Shown here piece by piece: positions 31,931 to 41,505 of a stretch of DNA of 64,000 nucleotides. Source of the stretch: Elasticomyces elasticus (lineage: Eukaryota > Ascomycota > Dothideomycetes > Mycosphaerellales > Teratosphaeriaceae). The notes beneath the pieces are model-generated. The model was not told the DNA's origin. It did not search any database and saw only the letters and a program-made list of their open reading frames with translations. How positions within the stretch are numbered: position 1 is the first letter of the stretch; each line of letters opens with the position of its first letter. Location: NCBI GenBank assembly GCA_035926095.1, contig JAVRQT010000005.1, positions 1,364,001 through 1,428,000 of the forward strand. Reading direction: 5' to 3'. A program made the position numbers and the translations under genes.

Positions 31931-32251
31931 TGTGACAGCTGAAGGTGTATAGGTGTGTTTGGTAGAGACAGGCGACTTCGAAGATCGAGAAATTCATGCG
32001 GCTAGATCCGCAGCAAAAGCGCGCTAGCAGACAGATCCACTTTTACACATAGACTTCACTCTTCTTCTTCTCCTTGGTTGACCATCAGCACATATTACGG
32101 GCGTGACGATGGAACATGAGATCCTCCAGTCTTGAAGGTGAAAGGGGAATTGAAGTATCGAGTATGCAGAATGCTTCCAACAGTCTATTCACCGTCTACT
32201 CTAGCTGCCACCCCTCTCTACTCAATCTCTCAATGCCCAAGCCTTTCGCGT
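31931..32251. other. Intergenic between two minus-strand genes
   Basis: 321 bp holding the promoter of the Nug1-like gene and the terminator of the reductase gene. Nothing else is seen. Confidence 0.5.
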
Positions 32252-33319
32252 CTACAACCCCTTCTGCTTCAGCTCAACGTAATGCCCGACCACGCTGACA
32301 ACCTGCTCCTCGTAGCTCTTGAACTCAAACCCGAACGTCTTCTCGGTCTTGCTAGCATCTACGAAGTTCTTGACCGTCGGCGCGGTGCCGTTGACCGGCA
32401 ACGTCCCATCAGCCACGGCATCCGGGAAGTGCTTCTTCGCGATGTCGAGCGAGTCCTCCCAGACAGTGCCCTTGCGACCACCTGAGACGGTAAGGAAGCT
32501 CTGATTACCAGCGACGTGGGGGTCGAGTGCAAGCACATGCACCCGAGCAGCATCGTCGACGTGCACGGTGTTGGACGTCTTGCCGTAGGGTGCATGATCT
32601 CCTAGGACGGTGGATAGCATGGTGCTGTTGGTGCCCTCGTTGACCGCCTCAGATGTGGTGGCGAGGTCGTCGCGGCCGATGGTGTACGCCGGGTGAACAT
32701 GAATGACATCGAAGTTGATGCTCGACTTGTTCTTCTCGACCCACTCCTCAGCTGCCGCCAACGCCTCGACCTTGGAAGCAATGTACGCGAAGAAGGCGTT
32801 TGCGTACGGCTCTGATGGGCTCGTGATGCGAGACTCGGCGGTGTAGGTCTCATCCGACTCAGTCATACCGAACTGCACCTCAACCGGCACATTGCACACG
32901 AGCGAGGAGGTGATCACCACGCGCTTGACGGTGCCGGTTTTCTTTGCTGACTCCAGCAGATTGACCGTCCCTTCGATGGCAGGCTCAACGAAGTGCTTGT
33001 GTTGGTCCTTGGGATCGGCGCCATCACGGAAGGGAATCGGTGAGGCGAGGTGGATGATGTATTTGACACCCTTAACTGCCTCGTCGAAAGCTCCCACGGC
33101 TTGGAAGTCCGGAACTGTGATGAAAGAGAGCTGGGAGCTACTGATGTTCTTGAGGAGAGGGTGGGACTTGAGGGTCTTGGCTTTGGCTTCGCTGCGGACG
33201 GCGGCGCGGACGGTGTAGCCTTGTGCGAGGGCGTAGCGAAGGGCACGGAATCCGATGTGGCCTGTCGCGCCAGTGATGAGGGTGAGGTCGCCTGCCATTT
33301 TATCTGTTGTTGGTGGCAT
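32252..33319 (-). CDS. Extended short-chain dehydrogenase, Gre2 / cinnamoyl-CoA reductase-like
   Basis: A single exon of 355 residues. The NADP(H)-binding motif GATGHIGF lies near residues 17-24, VRAAVRS follows, and the catalytic YIASK (YxxxK) is in the middle, preceded by a serine-rich VITSSLV strand. HVHPAYTIGRDD and a C-terminal FGFEFKSYEEQV are typical of the extended SDR subgroup that includes yeast Gre2, aldehyde and ketone reductases and plant dihydroflavonol reductases. It should reduce a carbonyl using NADPH; the substrate is not readable. A second in-frame ATG at 33298 gives the start MAGDL. It is divergent from the PRISE-type reductase gene 800 bp away. Confidence 0.88.
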   Translation of the reverse strand: MPPTTDKMAGDLTLITGATGHIGFRALRYALAQGYTVRAAVRSEAKAKTLKSHPLLKNISSSQLSFITVPDFQAVGAFDEAVKGVKYIIHLASPIPFRDGADPKDQHKHFVEPAIEGTVNLLESAKKTGTVKRVVITSSLVCNVPVEVQFGMTESDETYTAESRITSPSEPYANAFFAYIASKVEALAAAEEWVEKNKSSINFDVIHVHPAYTIGRDDLATTSEAVNEGTNSTMLSTVLGDHAPYGKTSNTVHVDDAARVHVLALDPHVAGNQSFLTVSGGRKGTVWEDSLDIAKKHFPDAVADGTLPVNGTAPTVKNFVDASKTEKTFGFEFKSYEEQVVSVVGHYVELKQKGL

Positions 33320-34118
33320 GATGGTGTTGCTAAGGTCGATTGTTTTTGAGCTGATGTTGGTAGATGTGGGTGGTTGAGTGGTTGAGTGTGATGGTTTGAA
33401 GTGAGGCTCGGTATTGATGCTTCTTATACAGCATCACGTCACGGCTTCACTTGGAGTCGCCATCTACATTACCAACTTCATTGCCTCAGGCTCATGGTCA
33501 CGAAAGCATGCTTGGCTCATCATGCGGCTATGGAATTTCACAGACTGCTGAACATTCGTCGACAAACTGGTTACGGCAGATCCCCGAGACGAGCGCAACA
33601 CAACGTAATCGAGACATGCAAATGTGAACTTGCTCGAAGAAGAGGCTGCAGCATTACGCTATACTGAGAGGAACTGGCGTGACTAATGGTAAGCAATTCG
33701 TGTCAATGGTTGTACCTGCAGAGAAGCGTTTGTCATCCTCAGCTCGCCAAGCGGCTCCACGTTATTTCCTCGTTGGGACAGTCAAGAGCACGGACACCAC
33801 AACCACGAGCGGCTCTCAGGCTGCACTTCTGCTGAGTCACCGGCATGGTTGGTCAGGTGCTTTCAGTCGCAGTCAACCACTGGAGCCGTTCACATTGCAA
33901 CTCTTCATTTGATATTGCTCAAGCTTCATCGAGCCTTTCAGCCAGCTGACAGACAACGGCGATGTGTTACTCACAGCGTGAGATACTGGCGTAGTCATTG
34001 CTGATGGCCACCCGAGCGCTCATATTACTCGCGATAGTCCCCTCGTAGCGAGCAAGAAAGACCAACTTTCAAGCTAACAATATTAGTCAACACAACGTAC
34101 GTATCGGAAGCCGCCAAG
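33320..34118. other. Divergent promoter region between two reductase genes
   Basis: About 800 bp separate the Gre2-like gene (-) and the PRISE-type gene (+). No gene is supported in it. The position between two NADPH-dependent reductases makes shared regulation possible but unproven. Confidence 0.5.
33423..33430 (-). promoter_or_regulatory. Possible TATA box of the Gre2-like gene
   Basis: On the minus strand the sequence reads TGTATAAG about 105-110 nt upstream of the ATG, a usual distance for inducible fungal genes. Assigned by sequence alone. Confidence 0.35.
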
Positions 34119-35650
34119 ATGCCAGCCAGAACAACGCAGACTGTGTTCTCAGAAGGGATCCTGCATGGGTTGCCGAGGTTTCCAGATCATGAAGGCAAGA
34201 AGTACTCGGCTATAGTGACCGGCGCGAACGGCATCAGTGGGTCTGAGATCGTGAACGCCTTAGCAGCGGCGCCCGAAAGGTGGGAGAAGATCTATGCGCT
34301 GTCGCGCAGACCTCCGACCAACGACAACCCGAGAGTTCACGGCATTGCAGTGGACTTCCTGGACAGCACGCCTGAGGAGATTGCTGTGTCACTGAAGCAA
34401 AGTGGTGTGGAAGCGTACGCCTGTCCATCACTACTTTTATCGTCAGTAATGCTGACCCTACGTGGGTGATCACAGCGACTACGTCTTCTATACGTCGTAT
34501 ATGCAGCCTGCGACTAAAGAAGGACAGGGTCTTTGGTCAAATACGGAAGAGTTGGATGAGATCAATGGTATGCTTCAGCTGCTATGTGATCCATAGATTG
34601 CCTAACGAGCTCACCAATATCGCAGTCAAGCTCTTCACGAACTTCCTCGAGGCACTGGCTATCGCCAAGATCATTCCCGAGCGTATCTTGCTACAAACTG
34701 GAGGCAAGCATTATGCGCTGCACCACGGCCCGACAACGGTACCGATGACAGAGGGGACGCCTAGCGATCGTTATCCACACGCCAACTTTTACTTTCCGCA
34801 GGAGGTAAGTACTGTAGGGTAGTCCGCAATCTGAGACATGTACTGACTACCCATCACTTTTACAGGATGCTCTCACAGCATGGTGTACTAAGCATGGCAG
34901 TAGCTGGAATGTCACCCGTCCTGGCTTCATCATTGGCGCCAATCCCACAGCAGCGATCAACATCACATACCCATTGGCAATCTACGCCTCAGTCCAAAAA
35001 GAGCTCGGCGGAAAGCTAGAGTTCCCGAGTGACGCTGGTGCTTGGGATGCGCTGAAGGATCTCAGCACTGCCAGCTTGATCGGTCGCTTCTCGGAGTGGG
35101 CAGTCTTGACAAAAGAAGCCGCGAATGAAGCGTTCAACATCGTTGATGACAGCCCCTTCGCTTACGGAAAGTTCTGGCTAACGCTAGCCAGCTGGTATGG
35201 TCTGCAGTATGCCACGCCGACAGATGATGAGGAAGCGTACACGGTAGTGACGTTGCCTGCGAATCCTCCCCCGAGAGGCTTCGGAAAGCCTGGTCAAGTC
35301 AAGCTCACTTTCACTTTCGAGCATTGGTCTCTGAAAGTGGAGGTCAAAGCTGCTTGGAAGCGTATCGTCGAACGGTCGAAACTAGATCCTGCACTGGATC
35401 TTTTTGGCCCTGGAAGGGAGCAGCTACTGGACGACACCTTCCGATCGTTGGACGCTGAGATGCTGGGGAGCTGGGGACGGTGAGTCTTCGGCCTGACATG
35501 TATAAGCTGAACCTCAGACTAACGTCTTCTAGAATCGAGACGATGGACAAAGCCAAGAAGCTGGGTTGGCACGGCCATGTGCAGACCGATGAGGGTATCA
35601 GGGAAACTCTAGAGAAGATGATGGAGTTGAAGATGGTTCCGTCCTTTTGA
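34119..35650 (+). CDS. PRISE-family reductase (progesterone 5-beta-reductase / iridoid-synthase-like SDR)
   Basis: Five exons, 34119-34414, 34476-34567, 34626-34804, 34866-35479 and 35533-35650, with four introns of 53-61 nt, give 432 residues. The Rossmann motif TGANGISGSEIV is near residue 32, followed by ALSRRPP. The family-typical blocks QTGGKHYALHHGP and FYFPQEDALTAW (the latter formed across a splice) contain the tyrosines that replace the usual YxxxK in this SDR subgroup. RPGFIIGANPTAAIN then follows. The family reduces activated C=C bonds of enones with NADPH. Fungal members are often tied to secondary metabolism or detoxification; no biosynthetic cluster is visible here. All junctions keep the frame and restore conserved sequence. 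Confidence 0.9.
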
Positions 35651-35815
35651 GCGGTCGAATGCGGTTCCTGAGATAACCAGAGCTTGAGAGTGGAGCTAAA
35701 CCTATGGTACAACGAACATCCAGCGAAAAAGCACAATACCGTACCCTACAATTCCTGCTATCTCGAAACCTCGCGCTTCCCAGAAACCGTATATCATGCA
35801 ATGATCCATCCATCA

Positions 35816-38020
35816 TCAGTACCAACCTCTCAGCTCCGCAATGAAGAACGGAAGGAACACAGTCCACATGAACACTGACAGGGTAGCAGGCACATAGGGG
35901 CCATGTAGGGCGAAAGCCATCAGACACGCCAACGGCCAGCGCAGCAAGACCAGGTCCTCAATGATGGTGCGTTCGGGCAGGGCAGGTCGCTTCTTCACGA
36001 GCAGAGCGACGAGGCGCTGCTTCAGTGGACCAATATCGAAGCCCACGTCATTATGATCGACGGCGGCAGCCGGTGTGTTGACTGCTGGTACGGGCGACAA
36101 CTGTTCCAGCGGAGACGTTTCACCAGGAAGCAGAATTGTGCCAGAGTCCACCTCATTGTGCTGTGGGCGACCATCGCTCTGCGAGCTTGCTTCTTCCCTC
36201 TCATCGTCTTCCAGGGCAGGCTTTGCTTGAGTATTGCCACGTCCGAAATTCGTCTGCATGGCGCTCTTGTCATCTTTGTACTCAGAAGTTGCGCTATCTC
36301 GACCGTGGTCTAATCTGGTAAGCATCGCTGCCACTAGCGGAGCCGCATTTTTGGACTTGAAGGGCCGTTGTGTCTGCACCGATCCAGGCTCGTCCTCTGA
36401 ACCAGCCTCACTGGCGTCTAACTTATCATCTTCCGGGTCGAGCTCGGACTTGACAGCAATCTCGGAAACGCCGCTGTTGGTATGGGAAGCATCACTCTTT
36501 ACGTCGTCTCCGCTATAGTCAACGTCGTTTTCGCCAACCTCAGCACTACCATTAAAGTCGCTGCCCTGCACGCTCTCGCTCTTGACGTCGAGTCCTTCAA
36601 GCTCGGATGATACATCTGGAAACAGCCGTTCCCAGCGCTCAAGTCGCTTCTCGTGATTATCATGGCTTTCACCAGGCAGGGGCACCTTACACTCATCCAG
36701 CCTGCGACGCCATTCTTTCTTCAGAACAGGCTTTTGATCCCCGAAGAAGTCAAAAGGCGGCTCGAGCAGGAAATCCCTCCATAATTGTAGCGTGGCCACA
36801 GCATCGTCATCGGTGACCTTGAACCACTCTTGATGTCTCGTGTAATCGTCGCTGAACTTTTTCTTCTGTTTACAATCACATTTGAAATAGTGGCGATGAG
36901 GTGCCAGGTCAGCGTGCACGAGCGTCTCGAGCAGCCTGAAAGCATGCACGGCTACGCCGCCAACGAGGACCCAATCCTTATAGATAGCTTTGCATCGACT
37001 TGCTATTGTACGCAACCGCGTATGGATGGGCTTTACCGTGTAGCCAATTTTGGCAAGGCCCAATTCGGGGTCCCGCACAATGTACACCCATCCTGGCTTT
37101 TCAGGTTTCCGACCATTTGTGTAGCCATTCCAGCTTAAGAGACATTCGATCACTGCATTGACGTTCGCCTGAACAGAACGATCGTAGCTCTGGTCGCGCT
37201 TCATCGTGCGCAAAGCTTTCTCTGCAAATGGACTAAGCGGTATCGAAGGGAACAGTGTAACCTGTAAAGGTGACCCAGGCGTGCTGATTTCCTGAAGCGA
37301 TGCTGCATATTCAGACTTGGTAGGTGTGACTGGTACATCGCCTTGTACCAAGCTACCAGCCGACCCTTTCACTACAGCCGCAGACCCAGTGCGTTTGTCC
37401 ACATGTTCATGAACGCCGCCAGGACGAATCTGAAGCTCCCGGGTTTGAGAAGCATGACCGAGGCTGGCGTGCTGTTCTTGCTCATCGTTGTCGAACACTG
37501 TCGATGGCTCTGCGAGCTCGAATATACGGTCTTTCTCCTCCTTGGTCGCAGACTCGAATATGAATGGAGCGGTCTTCGTGGCGTGTGTCGTCGGTAATGT
37601 GGACGAGCTTTGGAAATTGAAGGCTGAGCTCTTAAAAACGAAGGTCGCTTGAGGGTGGGTAGATTGTTTGTATACTAATGCGATCTTCGAGATGACCTTG
37701 CGCGAGACTTCGAAATGTTTTTTGCAGCACACTAGGCGCAGTGCAGTATCAATCTGGTCATCTGATAGCTCCTCGGCGGACGTAGTCTTGTTGAGGTATT
37801 CTCGAAAGGTTGTTGCATCATGGTCGGCGGTGAGACGCGTGGTGCATGTCTTCACCTCCCACACTCCCTCGGTCCAGCCGCACGTTCTAGGTAGGAGGAA
37901 GTCTTCGGCTGTGAGTGGAGACAGTGCCTGCAGGATCTCGAGCTTGGTGAATATATTGTTGATTAACTTGTCTGGCTTTTCGCCCTTCAACGTGAGCGCA
38001 AACTGGAATCGGATATGCAT
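35816..38020 (-). CDS. T5orf172/Mug113-domain protein with hydrophobic C-terminus
   Basis: A single exon of 734 residues. Residues from about 312 carry the GIY-YIG-related T5orf172 domain: GWVYIVRDPELGLAKIGYT, then RLLETLVHADLAPHRHYFKC and HQEWFKV. This domain is found in fission yeast Mug113 and in many phage-type proteins, and resembles a GIY-YIG nuclease fold. About 250 acidic, disordered residues follow. The last 45 residues form a hydrophobic region (WPLACLMAFALHGPYVPATL) and a second hydrophobic stretch ending near the C-terminus, suggesting a membrane anchor. The N-terminal 300 residues are not recognised. The gene is convergent with the PRISE-type gene, 165 bp apart. Nuclease activity is unproven for the fungal members. 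Confidence 0.82.
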   Translation of the reverse strand: MHIRFQFALTLKGEKPDKLINNIFTKLEILQALSPLTAEDFLLPRTCGWTEGVWEVKTCTTRLTADHDATTFREYLNKTTSAEELSDDQIDTALRLVCCKKHFEVSRKVISKIALVYKQSTHPQATFVFKSSAFNFQSSSTLPTTHATKTAPFIFESATKEEKDRIFELAEPSTVFDNDEQEQHASLGHASQTRELQIRPGGVHEHVDKRTGSAAVVKGSAGSLVQGDVPVTPTKSEYAASLQEISTPGSPLQVTLFPSIPLSPFAEKALRTMKRDQSYDRSVQANVNAVIECLLSWNGYTNGRKPEKPGWVYIVRDPELGLAKIGYTVKPIHTRLRTIASRCKAIYKDWVLVGGVAVHAFRLLETLVHADLAPHRHYFKCDCKQKKKFSDDYTRHQEWFKVTDDDAVATLQLWRDFLLEPPFDFFGDQKPVLKKEWRRRLDECKVPLPGESHDNHEKRLERWERLFPDVSSELEGLDVKSESVQGSDFNGSAEVGENDVDYSGDDVKSDASHTNSGVSEIAVKSELDPEDDKLDASEAGSEDEPGSVQTQRPFKSKNAAPLVAAMLTRLDHGRDSATSEYKDDKSAMQTNFGRGNTQAKPALEDDEREEASSQSDGRPQHNEVDSGTILLPGETSPLEQLSPVPAVNTPAAAVDHNDVGFDIGPLKQRLVALLVKKRPALPERTIIEDLVLLRWPLACLMAFALHGPYVPATLSVFMWTVFLPFFIAELRGWY

Positions 38021-38518
38021 AGTTGATAATGGTGATTGGCGTCGGATGTGAGATAAATACCTGGCAATGGCAAGACTCTTATGTATGCACTGCTTGAGAG
38101 GTTACGTTGAGGTCTTTCTGACACCGGGGTTTCACACCTTGAGTGTAAGATAACACCTCGAGCCAGGGCTTGTTTCAAGACGAAGAGCTGATGGCGGTGC
38201 TGTATGCGATCGAGCGACAGAGGATGCCGCAGTAGGCATGCAGGATGCGACCACAATCTTAGATCCAGGCTGAGTCTGTCCAGTGGCACGGTTTCAACAG
38301 AAGCGGGCGATGATACCATCGAAAGCGCTGCTGCAGCCCAGAAGTCGCTGGGCCTGACGTTCGTAGCTGCCTTTCTGCTAGAGCATCTCACTAATTATGT
38401 TAGCTTTTTCAGTCTGCTATGTGTTCACAATCACCATCCGGACGAATTTATCTACGTTGGTTGTGCTTGGTGGCTTTCCACCACCTTGGACTAGGAGTAC
38501 CGGTCGTCGGGAAGGAGT

Positions 38519-38673
38519 GTATGCACGCATGCGGCACAGCAGCACGTGCCCCGTGCAAAGTGATCTCATGCAATGGCGGTGCCTTATCGTTTCGTTACGA
38601 CGTCTCATGGCCGTATTAAGGACCACGTTGTTGCCATCCATACCGAGTCCCCGGAGATCGGTACGGCATCCAG
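38519..38673. repeat. Diverged dispersed repeat, copy A
   Basis: About 155 bp, matching 39415-39573 in the same orientation over its whole length. Shared blocks include ATGCGGCACAG, AGCACGTGCCCC, ATGGCGGTGCC and CATACCGAGTCCC. Differences are mostly transitions plus one small indel of about 5 bp. Confidence 0.85.
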
Positions 38674-39414
38674 CATATCATCGAAATTGGTCGTTTTGTA
38701 TCGAGGTAGAGTGAATGTTATCTTGTGCTCGAAGTGCAACTTCCCTGATCAAGCTGTGCATCCATACCCAAGGGACAGTCTTTGTCGATGGACAGCTTAT
38801 CCGTGGGGAAAAGGACGCTCGAGCCAGACTCGACTGCAATGTCCCTTTGGCGGAGTCAGCGTAACTCCGGGCGTAGTGAGGTCCATACCAGGCGGCATAC
38901 AGCATTATCATAATGCTCGGGTTTCATGTACCTTGCGCTCATGTCGAAGGGTACAGCACGGCGGTGTTGAACTGTTTCATCAAAGGGCGATTGGGTCCTG
39001 TAGAGCCACGTGCGTGGGAAGGAACGATAGATCTACATGGTTCCCCCTAACCTGATTCAGTGGTAAGCATTGCCTAGTGCTTCAAGAGCATCAGTCAGCC
39101 TCCCTAATCGCATGCCGTGGCGGTGGGATGCCAGGCATTGGTGGAGGTGGTCGGCCATGAATTAACGCTATCGTCAGCGATGCGTGAAACAGTGCACTGA
39201 CTTTCCAGCCCCAAGAAAGCAGACAGCAAGACCACAGGTTTGCCAGGGTACACAGCGCACTCCTCCGGAGACTCTTGATATTCCAGCAAGCTCGGGCGAG
39301 GATCTCACTCATTGAAGGCCACGTTTGGCTGGTCATGCTGGGAACAAGGGGTAGACTCCCTGGACACCCAGAAACCCTCCATCAGCGGTTTTGCGTGGAT
39401 CTCGTCGTTTGCGA

Positions 39415-39573
39415 GTATGCAAGTATGCGGCACAGTAGCACGTGCCCCATGTACTGTATCTCGAACCCATGCGATGGCGGTGCCTCATCGTTTCATCTCA
39501 ACGCCGCATGTCCGTGATAGGGACCACTTTGTCGCCACCCATACCGAGTCCCAGGACATCGGCGCAGCCAGTA
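39415..39573. repeat. Diverged dispersed repeat, copy B
   Basis: Direct-orientation partner of 38519-38673, about 900 bp downstream. By eye roughly three quarters of positions match. No terminal inverted repeats or target-site duplication were seen at either copy. Confidence 0.85.
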
Positions 39574-39946
39574 CCGCGTGAGCGTCTCCTACCCAACGAG
39601 GTAGAGGTTGTGTTTTGTCACCTCGAGACTCGACGTCTGTAGTCTTCGCGCTAGTGCTCGGTAGTCCGCCCCGTCCCGCTTCAACAAGACCGCAGACTGC
39701 AACGAACAAATTCGTGTCACAAGCAGACCACATACACATCCAGCAGAGACGACAGGCCACAGTCGTCGCGATCCCAAGCTGTCTGCCACACGCACCATCA
39801 CCACACGCTTCTTCTCTTCTTGCCTACTTTTCCAAGCTCCCGCAGCAGGTTCTGCATTTCGACCAGCGCGTGGACTACAACCACCAAGCACCACCACCTT
39901 CATCTTCGCTGCAACCGTCAGCACAAACACCAAAGCCAAACGCAAG

Positions 39947-41402
39947 ATGCCGCCCAAGAAGGAGGTCAAGGTAGAGAAGGTGCATTTGGGCAGACCAGGC
40001 AACAGCCTTAAGAGCGGGATTGTACGTTGAACAAGTGCGTGCCCCGCGCAATGCCTCCGAACATATCTTTAACAGCTTTCGTCAGGTCGGCCTCGCCAAC
40101 GTCGGCAAATCTACATTCTTCCAGGCTCTGACCAAGTGCTCTCTCGGCAATCCCGCCAACTTCCCCTATGCCACCATTGATCCCGAAGAGGCGCGAGTCA
40201 TTGTGCCTGACGAGCGATTTGACTGGCTCTGCGCACAATACAAGCCCAAGTCTGTCGTGCCAGCCAATCTCACAGTCTACGACATCGCTGGTCTGACACG
40301 CGGTGCCTCGACCGGAGCAGGATTGGGAAATGCTTTCTTGTCACACATTCGAGCTGTCGATGCTGTCTTCCAGGTCGTGCGATGCTTTGATGACGCAGAG
40401 ATCATTCACGTGGAGGGCGATGTAGACCCGATACGCGATCTCGACATCATCGCCGAGGAGTTGAGGATCAAGGACATCGAATTCGTGGAGAAGGCTCACG
40501 TCAACCTCGTGAAGGAGACGCGAAGAGGTGGCCAATCGCTCGAGATGAAGAAGTTGAAAGAAGAGCAGGCCACTGTTGAAAAGGTCTTGGAGGTGCTGAA
40601 AGCTGGACGGGATGTGAGGCACGAGAACTGGTCGCCGAAAGAGGTAGGCTCTATCATTTCTGCCTTCGCGTTTCGTTCGATGATGAACAAGAGAATTCAT
40701 CTCTATAATCCCAGCTCATTGACAAGCTTCTTCCGCTCCACGGAGCGAGAAGAGGATATGAGAAGACGTCCTAACCTGATATACACGACACCCAAACACT
40801 CTTCATAGCAAACATAATCAGACAGGATCAATTGCTGACAATAGCTTCAGGTCGAAGTCATCAACCCGCTCTTCCTCCTGTCCGCTAAGCCAACCGTCTT
40901 CCTCGTCAACCTGAGCGAGAAGGACTACATCCGCCAAAAGAACAAGCATCTTCCCAAGATCGCCGAATGGGTCAAGGAGCACGCCAACGGCGACCCAATC
41001 ATCCCGATCTCCGTCTCGTTCCAAGAGCGTCTCTCTCGCTTCGAGAACCAAGCAGAAGAGGACGAGGAGTGCAAGAAGCTCGGCACCAAAGATGCTCTTC
41101 CCAAGATCATCACGACTATGCGAAAAGCGCTCAATCTCGGCTCGTTCTTCACCACTGGCACGGATGAGGTGAGGCAATGGACATTGAGGAATGGCACGAA
41201 GGCGCCTCAGGCTGCTGGTGTCATTCATGGTGATTTCGAGAAGACATTCATTCAGATTGTGGTGTATAACTACAATGTGCTCAAGGAGCTGGGCGATGAG
41301 GCGACTGTGAAGGCGCAGGGTAAGGTGATGACGAAGGGCAAGGATTACGTGGTTGAGGATGGCGATATTGTGCTCATCAAGGCTGGTGCTGCGAAGGGTT
41401 GA
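39947..41402 (+). CDS. OLA1: Obg-like ATPase Ola1 (YchF family)
   Basis: Exons 39947-40021, 40086-40643 and 40851-41402, with introns of 64 and 207 nt, give 394 residues, the same length as the yeast protein. The P-loop GLANVGKSTFF is formed directly after the first splice. TVYDIAGLTRGAS, an NLSEKDY motif replacing the GTPase NKxD, and the C-terminal TGS domain (HGDFEKTFIQIVVYNY) are all clear. The NxxE variant explains why this family prefers ATP to GTP. Ola1 binds ribosomes and modulates translation and stress responses. The second intron is much longer than its neighbours and is rich in in-frame sense codons, so a retained form would add about 50 residues before a stop. Confidence 0.96.
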
Positions 41403-41505
41403 GCGTGCTGCGAGGTACGTGATGCTTTACGAGCTGGCTGGCATGAGATCACGAGTGTATCATTGCACATAGCCGGCATGGCTTGCGATCGTGGTCTACA
41501 AAAGT

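Larger units (their letters stand above)
38021..39946. other. 1.9-kb gene-empty region with repeat copies
   Basis: This is the longest intergenic stretch after the left end. It contains two diverged copies of a ~155-bp repeat and several overlapping open frames, including one of 160 codons at 38573-39055 that starts inside repeat copy A. No domain is visible. The right end (about 39600-39946) is C/A-rich and probably the 5' leader of the Ola1 gene. Confidence 0.6.

Noticed and set aside
38573..39055. 160-codon open frame starting in repeat copy A
   Set aside because: The similarity to copy B stops after about 33 residues and the remainder has no domain. More likely repeat remnant than gene.
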